Source: Catellatospora bangladeshensis
GTDB lineage: Bacteria; Actinomycetota; Actinomycetes; Mycobacteriales; Micromonosporaceae
NCBI RefSeq assembly: GCF_016862575.1
Contig: NZ_BONF01000033.1
Coordinates: 62,001 to 126,000 of the forward strand
DNA: 64,000 nucleotides
Direction: 5' to 3'
Below, one piece after another: positions 57,680-64,000 of the stretch (its first letter is position 1; each line of letters begins with the position of its first letter). The notes below the pieces were generated by a model. That model did not search any database. It was not told where the DNA came from and was given only the letters and a program-made list of their open reading frames with translations. A program made the translations under genes and the position numbers.

Positions 57680-58168
57680 GTGCCGGGCGTGATCGAGGCG
57701 CGGGGTGCGGTGGCGGCGGATGCGGTGGAGCTGGTCAGGCTGCGGGCGGTGATGCTCGGGTCGATGCACGGGCGGCCGCCGGAGCCGGGCGCGTGGCAGG
57801 ACGAGGCCGTCGCCACGCTGCGCGAGCGGCTGGGCGGCCCGGCCGCGACGATGGCGGCGTACGTGGTGGACGCGCCGGACGGCCCGGGGCTGGCGGCGTG
57901 TGCCGTGGGCACGATCGACCGGCGGCTGGGCGGGCCGGAGAACCCGTCGGGGCTGACCGGCTACGTGTTCAACGTGGTGACCGACGCGGCGTACCGGCGG
58001 CGCGGGTACTCGCGGGCCTGCATGACCGCGCTGCTGGGCTGGTTCGCCGAGCGCGGGGTGCCGAAGGTCGACCTGCGGGCGTCACCGGACGGCGAGCCGC
58101 TCTACCTCTCGCTGGGCTTCGAGCCGACGACGGGCCCGACGCTGCGGCTGTCCGCGGGGCGGCGCTGA
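57680..58168 (+). CDS. GNAT family N-acetyltransferase
   Basis: A 162-aa acetyltransferase. It opens VIEARGAVAADAVELVRLRAVML. Motif A is YVFNVVTDAAYRRRGYSRACMTALLGWFAERG (about residues 94-125), with R-R-G-Y-S-R as the acetyl-CoA pyrophosphate loop; VPKVDLRASPDGEPLYLSLGF completes the fold. The GTG at 57680 or one at 57689 could be the start. Substrate unknown. It is monocistronic between DUF5522 and an uncharacterised minus-strand gene. Confidence 0.85.
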   Translation: MPGVIEARGAVAADAVELVRLRAVMLGSMHGRPPEPGAWQDEAVATLRERLGGPAATMAAYVVDAPDGPGLAACAVGTIDRRLGGPENPSGLTGYVFNVVTDAAYRRRGYSRACMTALLGWFAERGVPKVDLRASPDGEPLYLSLGFEPTTGPTLRLSAGRR

Positions 58169-58321
58169 TCCCCCGAAGCCCGTTCTCGCATGTGCGGTCG
58201 GGGGACGCGGCGATAACTGCCGGGTGTGATGATGTCGCCAGATCTCAGCCGCGCCGGCGGAGGGGGCCCACGAGGTCCCCGTACGCGGCACAACGACGCT
58301 GGGCACGACCTGGAGCGTCGG

Positions 58322-58357
58322 GCGGGACCTGTCTCTGCATGGTGAGGCAGGTCCCGC
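58322..58357. terminator. Hairpin between convergent GNAT and 262-aa genes
   Basis: Perfect 10-bp arms GCGGGACCTG (58322-58331) and CAGGTCCCGC (58348-58357) with a 16-nt loop. The rest of the 228-bp gap shows no further gene or motif I can support. Confidence 0.6.
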
Positions 58358-58396
58358 TCCGTACCCGGAGGCGGGCGCGCGACGGGGCGCGCCGGG

Positions 58397-59185
58397 CTAC
58401 TGCTCGTCTCGGCGCCGGAGCCGGCGAAGGTGCTTCGCCCTGCGGGGGCGGGGGAGGGTGCCCGGTTGCAGGCCGAGGCTGCCGGTGAGCACGGCGCGGG
58501 CGTGCAGGCGGGTGCCGGGCGCGGGCACGGCGGGCAGCGCGGTGGCGGGGGCGGCCACGTCGAGTTCCAGGCCGGGGCGGACGTGCAGGCGCAGCCAGTG
58601 GAAGCTGTCGCCGGTGAGGCCGTTGGTACGCAGTTCGGCGGCGCGCACCGTGCCGCGCAGTTCGGTGCGGGGGCTCGGGGTCCAGGTCGCGGGGGCGTGC
58701 GCGGGGCGCACCAGGCCGTCGCAGACCAGGCCGAGGTCGAGCGGGATGTCGGCGGCCGGTTCCGGCGGGCGGTCCGGGGCGGACGAGGCGGTCTCGGCGA
58801 GCGCGGACAACACGATCTGTCCGCGGGCCAGCCAGCCGCCCGCGACGTGCAGCACCGAGTGGTCCTCCAGGTGCACCGCGACCGGGCAGATCAGGTCGCC
58901 GTCGGTGTCGTCGAGCAAGTCCATCACGGCGGTGCGGTCGTCGATGAGCCGGATGCTGCCGCAGGGCACCGCCACCGCGCCGCCGGCCAGCGAGGGCTGC
59001 ACCTGGTGGACGCGGCCCCAGCGGGAGCGGGCGACCACGCGCGCGCCGGACGGGTCGGTCCAGACGTGGTCGCAGTGGCGGCGGTTGATGGGCACGGCCA
59101 CCGCCGCAGAGACGACCGACGTCGTGAAGCGGGACAGGCCCTCCCTTGCGAGGTCGACGCCTATCGACGCGAAATGGGTCGTCAC
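58397..59185 (-). CDS. Hypothetical protein, 262 aa
   Basis: The start is a GTG (complement of 59183-59185) with an ideal AGGAGGG 6 nt upstream. The product opens VTTHFASIGVDLAREGLSRF. It has no signal peptide or membrane segment. It reads like a beta-rich protein with segments WTDPSGARVVARSRWGRVHQ, VAVPCGSIRLIDDRTAVMDLL, DGDLICPVAVHLEDHSVLHV and ELRGTVRAAELRTNGLTGDS. The last 25 residues are strongly basic (PRPRRAKHLRRLRRRDEQ), suggesting contact with nucleic acid or membrane. I recognise no family. A small 79-aa gene diverges from it 127 bp away. Confidence 0.65.
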   Translation of the reverse strand: MTTHFASIGVDLAREGLSRFTTSVVSAAVAVPINRRHCDHVWTDPSGARVVARSRWGRVHQVQPSLAGGAVAVPCGSIRLIDDRTAVMDLLDDTDGDLICPVAVHLEDHSVLHVAGGWLARGQIVLSALAETASSAPDRPPEPAADIPLDLGLVCDGLVRPAHAPATWTPSPRTELRGTVRAAELRTNGLTGDSFHWLRLHVRPGLELDVAAPATALPAVPAPGTRLHARAVLTGSLGLQPGTLPRPRRAKHLRRLRRRDEQ

Positions 59186-59312
59186 CTTGCCCTCCTGATG
59201 CCCTCCCCGGCGCGTTGGCACGATCCTCCAACTTACCCCGCAACCGAGGGCTGTCACGGTAAGCGCGCCACGTTAGGGTGGGCGTCGGCGTACGCGGGAA
59301 ACGGAGGCAGAG

Positions 59313-59552
59313 ATGTTCTGGTGGAGGAGGCGAAAGGCGGCCGCAGGCAAGTGGATTGTCGTGGTCAGCAGCGTTCGTCCGCTTGACCCGAATGGCGGTG
59401 GCCGGGACGAACTGCGCTGGCCGGAGCAGCGTTCGGCGGAGCACACCGCGGACTCCCGCGACGCCGCGGACGACATCGCCGCCCGGCTCGTCGCCGGGCA
59501 GGGCGTCCAGCAGGGCCGGGACCGGGTGAAGGTGCTCTTCACGGGCCACTGA
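59313..59552 (+). CDS. Hypothetical small protein, 79 aa
   Basis: The ATG at 59313 follows GGAGG by 6 nt. The product begins MFWWRRRKAAAGKWIVVVSS, a basic aromatic opening followed by a short hydrophobic strand, and continues with VRPLDPNGGGRDELRWPEQR and an acidic/alanine helix (ADSRDAADDIAARLVAGQGV). It ends RDRVKVLFTGH. It is too small for a transmembrane anchor. No family is recognised; similar W-rich starts occur in small actinomycete proteins. It diverges from the 262-aa gene. Confidence 0.6.
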   Translation: MFWWRRRKAAAGKWIVVVSSVRPLDPNGGGRDELRWPEQRSAEHTADSRDAADDIAARLVAGQGVQQGRDRVKVLFTGH

Positions 59553-59581
59553 CCCGTCCGGAGGGGACGGTCCGCGGGCGG

Positions 59582-59815
59582 CTAGCGGGCGGGGCGCAGC
59601 CGCCGCGGATCCGGGTCGCGTCCGGGGAACCGGTGCAGGAACTCCCGCTCCAGTTCGCGGCTGCGCTGGTCATGGTTGGCCAGCGCGTGCGCCGAGCCGT
59701 GCACGAAGGTGTCGTGCCGGGTCCGGTGCAGCGAGGCCAGCTCCCGGTTCAGATCGTGGTTGCTGAGCGCGGCGGCCGGTATGCCGCTGCGGTCGGCGAC
59801 GTCGCTCCTCGTCAT
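59582..59815 (-). CDS. DUF6158 family protein
   Basis: A 77-aa helical protein. The segment GIPAAALSNHDLNRELASLHRTRHDTFVHGSAHALANHDQRSRELEREFLHRFP covers the whole DUF6158 pattern. Charged heptad-like spacing suggests a coiled coil. The ATG (complement of 59813-59815) has GGAGG 7 nt upstream; a longer form to 59854 lacks one. The function of the family is unknown. It diverges from the CBS-BON gene 156 bp away and may belong with the stress-type genes that follow. Confidence 0.75.
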   Translation of the reverse strand: MTRSDVADRSGIPAAALSNHDLNRELASLHRTRHDTFVHGSAHALANHDQRSRELEREFLHRFPGRDPDPRRLRPAR

Positions 59816-59863
59816 CGGGCACCTCCGGTTGTCTCGACCGTCCCGGCTGGTCACGGTCGGCTC

Positions 59864-59889
59864 GGTAGGATCACAGGTGGGTCCCTACC
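59864..59889. promoter_or_regulatory. GGTAGG-N14-CCTACC inverted repeat
   Basis: A 6-bp-arm inverted repeat 82 bp before the CBS-BON gene and 48 bp before the divergent DUF6158 gene. It is placed where a shared regulator could act, but the arms are short. Confidence 0.3.
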
Positions 59890-59971
59890 CACCCGGCCGC
59901 GGTGTCTCACCTCCAGTCTGGCGGGTGCGGGCGCCCGGTGGCGGCGCTCTGGGCGATGAGGGGGTACGCCG

Positions 59972-60730
59972 ATGGCGGGCCGGATCGTGCACGACGTGAT
60001 GTCGTCGCCCGTCGTGAGCGTGAGCGTGGCGACGCCGTACCGGGAGATCGTCGATCTGCTCGCCGAGCACGGGGTGAGCGCGGTCCCGGTGCTGGACCCG
60101 GGCGGCACCGTGGTCGGCATCGTCTCCGAGGCGGACCTGCTGCACAAGCTGGCCCTGGGCGGCGAGGAGCCGCAGCGGCGGCTGTTCGAGCGCCGGCAGC
60201 GCGCGGTGCGGCGGGCCAAGGCCGAGGGCGACACCGCCGGAGACCTGATGACCAGCCCGGTGGTGACCGTCGCGGCTTCCGCGAGCGTCGTGCAGGCCGC
60301 GAAGATCATGGAGAACGAGCAGCTCAAGCGGCTGCCCGTGGTGGACGGCGACGGCAGCCTGGTCGGCATCGTGTCGCGGCGGGACCTGCTGCGCACCTAC
60401 CGCCGGTCCGACGAGGCGATCCGGCACGACGTCATGCACGACATCATCCAGGGCATGCTGTTCACCGGGCCGCCGGAGATGGACGTCTCGGTGGCCGACG
60501 GCATCGTGACGCTCACCGGCGGCACCGACCGCCGCAGCACCGCGCAGATCGCCGAGCGCCTGGTGCACGGCGTGCCCGGCGTGGTCGACGTGTCGAGCGA
60601 GCTGACCTACGAGTACGACGACACTCCGGAGCTGAAGCGGCACTACGACTTCGACGCCGAGGTCGGTGCCCCGAAGCAGCCCCGCGACGGCACGATCTGG
60701 GTGAAGGCGCCGGGCGAACGGAACGACTGA
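59972..60730 (+). CDS. CBS-pair and BON domain protein
   Basis: A 252-aa cytosolic protein with two CBS domains in the first 145 residues (VHDVMSSPVVSVSVATPYREIVDLLAEHGVSAVPVLD and AGDLMTSPVVTVAASASVVQAAKIMENEQLKRLPVVD), which typically bind AMP, ATP or other adenosyl ligands. A BON domain follows at about 148-215 (HDVMHDIIQGMLFTGPPEMDVSVADGIVTLTGGTDRRS), known in membrane or lipid contact. Such CBS-BON proteins occur in hypoxia/dormancy regulons of mycobacteria. The ATG at 59972 has GAGGGGG upstream. The Rho_N-like gene follows 30 bp after. Confidence 0.9.
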   Translation: MAGRIVHDVMSSPVVSVSVATPYREIVDLLAEHGVSAVPVLDPGGTVVGIVSEADLLHKLALGGEEPQRRLFERRQRAVRRAKAEGDTAGDLMTSPVVTVAASASVVQAAKIMENEQLKRLPVVDGDGSLVGIVSRRDLLRTYRRSDEAIRHDVMHDIIQGMLFTGPPEMDVSVADGIVTLTGGTDRRSTAQIAERLVHGVPGVVDVSSELTYEYDDTPELKRHYDFDAEVGAPKQPRDGTIWVKAPGERND

Positions 60731-60760
60731 GCAGCGGCCGCGAGTGAGCAGGAGAGCGTG

Positions 60761-60949
60761 ATGCCGATCCAGCGCGAGATGCGCAGCAAGCTGCGCTACC
60801 AGTCCGCGGAGACCAAGGAGCAGCTGCTGGGCATGGCCAAGCGGCTGAACATCAGCGGTCGCTGGCACATGACCAAGGCGGAGCTGGTACGCGCCATCGA
60901 AAAGGCGAACAATCAGCCGAATCGTCGTAATCCCCGCGAGGGGGACTGA
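60761..60949 (+). CDS. Small Rho N-terminal/SAP-like protein
   Basis: A 62-aa basic protein: ETKEQLLGMAKRLNISGRWHMTKAELVRAIEKANN (about residues 18-52) matches the Rho_N/SAP helix-extended-loop-helix that binds nucleic acid. The tail is basic (NQPNRRNPREGD). ATG 60761 has AGGAG 7 nt upstream; the GTG at 60758 overlaps poorly. It lies 30 bp after the CBS-BON gene and 20 bp before a GNAT gene, so the three probably form an operon. Which nucleic acid it contacts is unknown. Confidence 0.72.
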   Translation: MPIQREMRSKLRYQSAETKEQLLGMAKRLNISGRWHMTKAELVRAIEKANNQPNRRNPREGD

Positions 60950-60969
60950 TCGGGGCGTAGCCTCAGGCC

Positions 60970-61485
60970 GTGCTCAATCCACTGCGCACCTGGGACCTGA
61001 GCCCGAGTTCGCCGGTGCTGGCCGAGCTGGCCGAGCTGTACGCCGGCAACGCCGACTACCACCGGCTCAGCGGCGACTTCGGCGACCGCCCGGAGGAGGT
61101 CACCGCGGCGCAGGTCGCCGCGGCGCTGGACGCCGAGCTGGCCGAGCCGGGGGTGGAGGTGCTGCTGGCGCGCACCGGTGGCGACGGGGGCGGGTCGCTG
61201 ACCGGCGTGGTGGCGGTGCTGGACACCCATCCCGCCGACGGCCTGCCCTGGATCGGGCTGCTGCTGGTCGACGCCCGGCGGCGGGGCCGCGGGCTGGGGC
61301 GGGCGGTCGCGGAGGAGGTGCACGACCGGCTGCGTGAGCGGGGCCGCCCCGCGGTGCGCCTGGCCGTGCTGGAGAACAACGCCGCCGCGCTCGCGTTCTG
61401 GGGCGCGCTGGGCTACGCCGAGATCGACCGGCGGCCGGACCGGCAGGCGGGGCGCGACTGCGTCGTCATGCACCGGCCGCTGTAA
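60970..61485 (+). CDS. GNAT family N-acetyltransferase
   Basis: A 171-aa acetyltransferase. Motif A is WIGLLLVDARRRGRGLGRAVAEEVHDRLRERG (about residues 96-127), with R-R-G-R-G-L-G as the acetyl-CoA loop. VRLAVLENNAAALAFWGALGYAEI gives the conserved N-x-x-A-x-x-F/Y-W-x-x-G-F/Y end of the fold. The start is a GTG at 60970. It is the last gene of the CBS-BON cluster; a CebR-like box overlaps its stop codon. Confidence 0.88.
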   Translation: MLNPLRTWDLSPSSPVLAELAELYAGNADYHRLSGDFGDRPEEVTAAQVAAALDAELAEPGVEVLLARTGGDGGGSLTGVVAVLDTHPADGLPWIGLLLVDARRRGRGLGRAVAEEVHDRLRERGRPAVRLAVLENNAAALAFWGALGYAEIDRRPDRQAGRDCVVMHRPL

Positions 61486-61494
61486 GCGCTCTCC
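61482..61494. promoter_or_regulatory. CebR/LacI-like box before aldo/keto reductase
   Basis: GTAAGCGCTCTCC matches the GAGCGCTC-type core and lies 15 bp before the aldo/keto reductase start, overlapping the GNAT stop. It resembles the right half of the box at 32826-32837. A role is inferred only from similarity. Confidence 0.35.
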
Positions 61495-61508
61495 CGTAGG
61501 CTGTCGCA

Positions 61509-62495
61509 GTGCAGCAACGAATCCTCGGCCGGACCGGCCGGAACGTGGGCGTGATCGGGCTCGGCGCGTGGCAGCTCGGCGCCGACTGGGGCAGCGTCAG
61601 CGAGGACGACGCCCTGGCGGTGCTCGACGCGGCGGTCGCCGCGGGCGTGAACTTCATCGACACCGCGGACGTGTACGGCGACGGCCGCAGCGAGCAGCTG
61701 ATCGGGCGCTTCTTGCGCGAGGGCGGGGCCGGCGTCCCGCTCACCGTGGCGACCAAGATGGGCCGCCGGGTCGCCCAGGAGCCCGGCAACTACGTGATGG
61801 ACAACTTCCGCGCCTGGAACGACCGGTCGCGGGCGAACCTCGGCGTGGACACGCTGGACCTGGTCCAGCTGCACTGCCCGCCGACTGCGGTGTACTCGAC
61901 CGACGCCGTCTTCGACGCCCTGGACACCATGGTCGAGGAGAAGCGGATCGCCGCGTACGGCGTCAGCGTGGAGACCTGCGACGAGGCACTGGCCGCGATC
62001 GCCCGGCCGAACGTGGCCAGCGTCCAGATCATCTTCAACGCGCTGCGGCTCAAGCCGCTGGAGCGGGTGCTGCCCGCCGCCGCGGCCGCCGGGGTGGGCA
62101 TCATCGCCCGCGTCCCGCTGGCCAGCGGCCTGCTGTCGGGGCGCTACGACGAGCACACCACGTTCGGGCCGGACGACCACCGCACGTACAACCGGCACGG
62201 CGAGGCGTTCGACGTCGGCGAGACCTTCTCCGGCGTGGACTTCGCGACCGGCCTGGCGGCGGTGCGCCGCCTCGCCCCGCTGGTGCCGCCCGGCGCGACG
62301 ATGGCCCAGTTCGCGCTGCGCTGGATCATCGACCAGCCCGGCGTCAGCGTGGTCATCCCCGGCGCCCGCAACGCCGAGCAGGCCCGCGCCAACGCCGCCG
62401 CCGCCGACCTGCCCGCCCTCACCCCCGACCAGTTCGCCCTGGTCGCCGAGGTCTACGACGACCTCATCCGCCCCCAGATCCACCACCGCTGGTAA
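61509..62495 (+). CDS. Aldo/keto reductase
   Basis: A 328-aa NADP-dependent reductase of the AKR superfamily (YhdN/AKR11-like). It opens LGRTGRNVGVIGLGAWQLGADWG; NFIDTADVYGDGRSEQLIGRFL carries the catalytic Asp and Tyr, TKMGRR the Lys, and LVQLHCPP the His. C-terminal FALRWIIDQPGVSVVIPGARNAEQARANA binds NADP. These enzymes reduce aldehydes or ketones, often sugars. The GTG at 61509 has no strong ribosome site. The TAA stop is overlapped by repeat copy 9. Confidence 0.92.
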   Translation: MQQRILGRTGRNVGVIGLGAWQLGADWGSVSEDDALAVLDAAVAAGVNFIDTADVYGDGRSEQLIGRFLREGGAGVPLTVATKMGRRVAQEPGNYVMDNFRAWNDRSRANLGVDTLDLVQLHCPPTAVYSTDAVFDALDTMVEEKRIAAYGVSVETCDEALAAIARPNVASVQIIFNALRLKPLERVLPAAAAAGVGIIARVPLASGLLSGRYDEHTTFGPDDHRTYNRHGEAFDVGETFSGVDFATGLAAVRRLAPLVPPGATMAQFALRWIIDQPGVSVVIPGARNAEQARANAAAADLPALTPDQFALVAEVYDDLIRPQIHHRW

Positions 62496-62548
62496 AAGGA
62501 AGGGCACCTTCTTAACGCTCCGCGTATAAGAAGGTGCCCTTCTTAACG
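62495..62548 (+). repeat. 53-bp double-hairpin repeat, copy 9
   Basis: It begins in the last base of the aldo/keto reductase stop (TAAAAGGAAGG) and ends TTCTTAACG, between convergent stop codons. The spacer is CTCCGCGTATA. The units are in opposite loop orientation and form one long hairpin. Confidence 0.9.
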
Positions 62549-62552
62549 TCGG

Positions 62553-64000
62553 TCAGGTCAGGGCGTCGCGGTAGCCGGCCGCCTGGCGGGCGAACAGCCG
62601 CGCGTACTCGCCGCCTGCCGCGACCAGGTCCTCGTGGGTGCCCCGCTCGGCGACCGCGCCGTCGCGCAGCACCACGATGAGGTCCGCGTCGCGGACCGTG
62701 TTGAGCCGGTGCGAGATCAGCAGGCTGGTGCGCCCGGCCCGGTGCACCCGCAGCCGGTCGGTGATCTCGGCCTCCGCCTCGGCGTCCAGGCCGGAGCTGG
62801 GCTCGTCGAGAATGAGCAGGTCGCTGTCCTCGCGCAGCAGCGCGCGGGCGAGCGCCACCCGCTGCCACTGCCCGCCGGACAGCTCCACCCCGGTCTCGGG
62901 GTCGTCCCGGTCGGCGGCGTCCAGATACACCCTGGTCAGCAGGGTGTCGTAGCCGTTCGGCAGGGCGGTGAGGATCTCGTGCGCGCCCGCCCGGCCGGCC
63001 GCCCCGGTGACGGCGGCACGGTCGCCGAGCCGCGGCAGGTCGCCGAGGCCGATGTTCTCCGCGGCGCTGAGGTCGTACGCCATGAAGTCCTGGAACGCGA
63101 CGCCCAGCCGCCGCCGCAGCTCCTCCAGCGGCAGGTCACGCAGGTCCACCCCGTCCCAGCGGATGGCGCCGCGGGTCGGGTCGTAGAACCGGCACAGCAG
63201 CTTGACCAGGGAACTCTTGCCCGCACCGTTACGCCCGACCAGCGCGACGGCCTGCCCGGCGGGCACGGTGAGGCTCACTCCGCGCAGCACCCAGGGCAGG
63301 TCGTCCTCGTACCGGAACCACACGTCGTCGAACTCGATGCCCTGCCGCAGCGGCGGGACGGCGGCCACCGGGTGCTCGCCGGCGGGCAGGTCCGGCGGGG
63401 CCTCGGTGACGAAGCGGTAGTGCTCGAACAGCAGCAGCGCCTCGTGCGCCCGGCCCAGATGGGCGCAGGCGGCGCTCACCCCGGCCTGCACCCCGGCCAG
63501 CGCGGCGACGAACACCGACACGTCGCCGACGGTCAGCCGCCCGGCCCGCGCCGCGTCGGCGGCCCAGACCAGCCCGGCCCCCGCGACGGCCGCGCCGAGC
63601 ACCCCCTGCAGGCACTGCACGGCCAGCTCGCGGCGCTCCATACGGCGGTGTCCGGCGTGGATGCGCCGCAGCTCGCCGAGCATGCGCGCGCCGAACAGCC
63701 CGGCCAGGCCGAACAGGCGCACCTCCTTGGCGGCGGTGACGCTGGTCATCAGCTGGGCGTAGAAGAACTCGCGCCGGGTGCTGCGGCCCAGCTCGCCGAG
63801 GGTTTCGGCGCGGTGGCGGCTGAGCCTCAGCTCCGCGCGCAGCGTGGGCAGCGCGGCGGCGAGCACCACCAGCAGCATCCACGGGTTGATCGTGAGCAGC
63901 GCGGCCAGGAACGCGGCGGCGGTGGCCGCCCCGGTGGCGACGCCGATCGCGCTGGTCACGGCCTCGGCGGGGCCGGTGGGCCCGACCTCGGCGGCCAGCG
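62553..64000 (-). CDS. ABC transporter, fused membrane and ATPase domains (5' end outside window)
   Basis: The 3' part of an exporter-type half-transporter gene; the frame stays open to the right edge, so about 482 codons are seen and roughly 100 are missing. The membrane domain shows REFFYAQLMTSVTAAKEVRLFGLAGLFG and the coupling helix region. The ATPase has Walker A VGRNGAGKSS, Q-loop FQDFMAYDLSAAENIGLG, signature LSGGQWQRVALAR (with W in place of the usual R/Q-rich residue), Walker B DLLILDEPSSGLD and switch His in LISHRLNTV. Substrate unknown. It converges on the aldo/keto reductase gene across repeat copy 9. Confidence 0.9.
   Translation of the reverse strand, partial: LAAEVGPTGPAEAVTSAIGVATGAATAAAFLAALLTINPWMLLVVLAAALPTLRAELRLSRHRAETLGELGRSTRREFFYAQLMTSVTAAKEVRLFGLAGLFGARMLGELRRIHAGHRRMERRELAVQCLQGVLGAAVAGAGLVWAADAARAGRLTVGDVSVFVAALAGVQAGVSAACAHLGRAHEALLLFEHYRFVTEAPPDLPAGEHPVAAVPPLRQGIEFDDVWFRYEDDLPWVLRGVSLTVPAGQAVALVGRNGAGKSSLVKLLCRFYDPTRGAIRWDGVDLRDLPLEELRRRLGVAFQDFMAYDLSAAENIGLGDLPRLGDRAAVTGAAGRAGAHEILTALPNGYDTLLTRVYLDAADRDDPETGVELSGGQWQRVALARALLREDSDLLILDEPSSGLDAEAEAEITDRLRVHRAGRTSLLISHRLNTVRDADLIVVLRDGAVAERGTHEDLVAAGGEYARLFARQAAGYRDALT

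Overview
The window is very GC-rich and compact. GTG and TTG starts are common, many starts overlap the previous stop (ATGA), and nearly every reading frame is open on the opposite strand. The gene content (ECF sigma factor with a CU044_5270-type partner, DUF6158, DUF5522, cebR-cebEFG-bglC, GH6-CBM2 cellulase, streptogrisin-type protease) points to a soil or litter actinomycete, most plausibly Micromonosporaceae. The family is inferred from gene content and style; no rRNA or tRNA gene was seen. No phage, insertion sequence, CRISPR array or secondary-metabolite core enzyme was found.

Layout. 1-7.6 kb: the start of an oligopeptidase gene diverges from a five-gene peptide ABC importer operon that also holds a 21-codon mini-ORF; an AAA-type kinase-like ATPase and a GNAT follow. 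7.7-13 kb (minus strand): membrane protein, asd, EamA exporter, phosphodiesterase-like protein, GH13 alpha-glucosidase. 13-20.4 kb: P1 peptidase and HDAC-like deacetylase (divergent), a DUF6807/PmoA-like protein, a TetR, an MFS exporter with a 51-aa leader gene, and a TetR that faces an ABC-2-like membrane protein. 20.4-29.6 kb (mostly plus): PAC2 protein, acyl-CoA ligase-type enzyme, AEC transporter, GH6-CBM2 cellulase, cupin, Bcp peroxiredoxin, ABC exporter, membrane protein. 29.8-37.4 kb: flavin disulfide reductase-like enzyme, cebR, and the divergent cebE-cebF-cebG-bglC operon. 37.5-49.6 kb: secreted S1 protease, thioesterase/HxlR pair, two ATP-grasp proteins, lipoprotein, LysR/MFS pair, DinB-like protein, SGNH hydrolase, sulfotransferase, DUF3105 protein, acylphosphatase. 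49.6-64 kb: polX, lipid-anchored dienelactone hydrolase, ECF sigma pair, ferredoxin reductase-like enzyme, phosphatase, VOC/AraC pair, small DUF proteins, a CBS-BON stress block, aldo/keto reductase, and the 3' part of an ABC exporter gene.

The most coherent system is polymer feeding. A secreted GH6-CBM2 cellulase would release cellobiose, CebEFG would import it, BglC would hydrolyse it, and CebR would repress through operator boxes visible in the divergent intergenic region. The peptide importer, the oligopeptidase and the secreted protease form a parallel peptide-scavenging set.

The least conventional content is between genes. A 53-bp double-hairpin repeat occurs nine times, almost always touching the stop codon of a gene and in a fixed orientation to it; in two genes it supplies the C-terminal codons. 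A second 75-bp inverted repeat occurs three times with an 11-nt loop core that appears inverted in one copy. A third group of palindromes differs in arm sequence but shares GATC near the ends and an internal GCGACAC core. These families, and several operator-like palindromes, are described in the features and findings.
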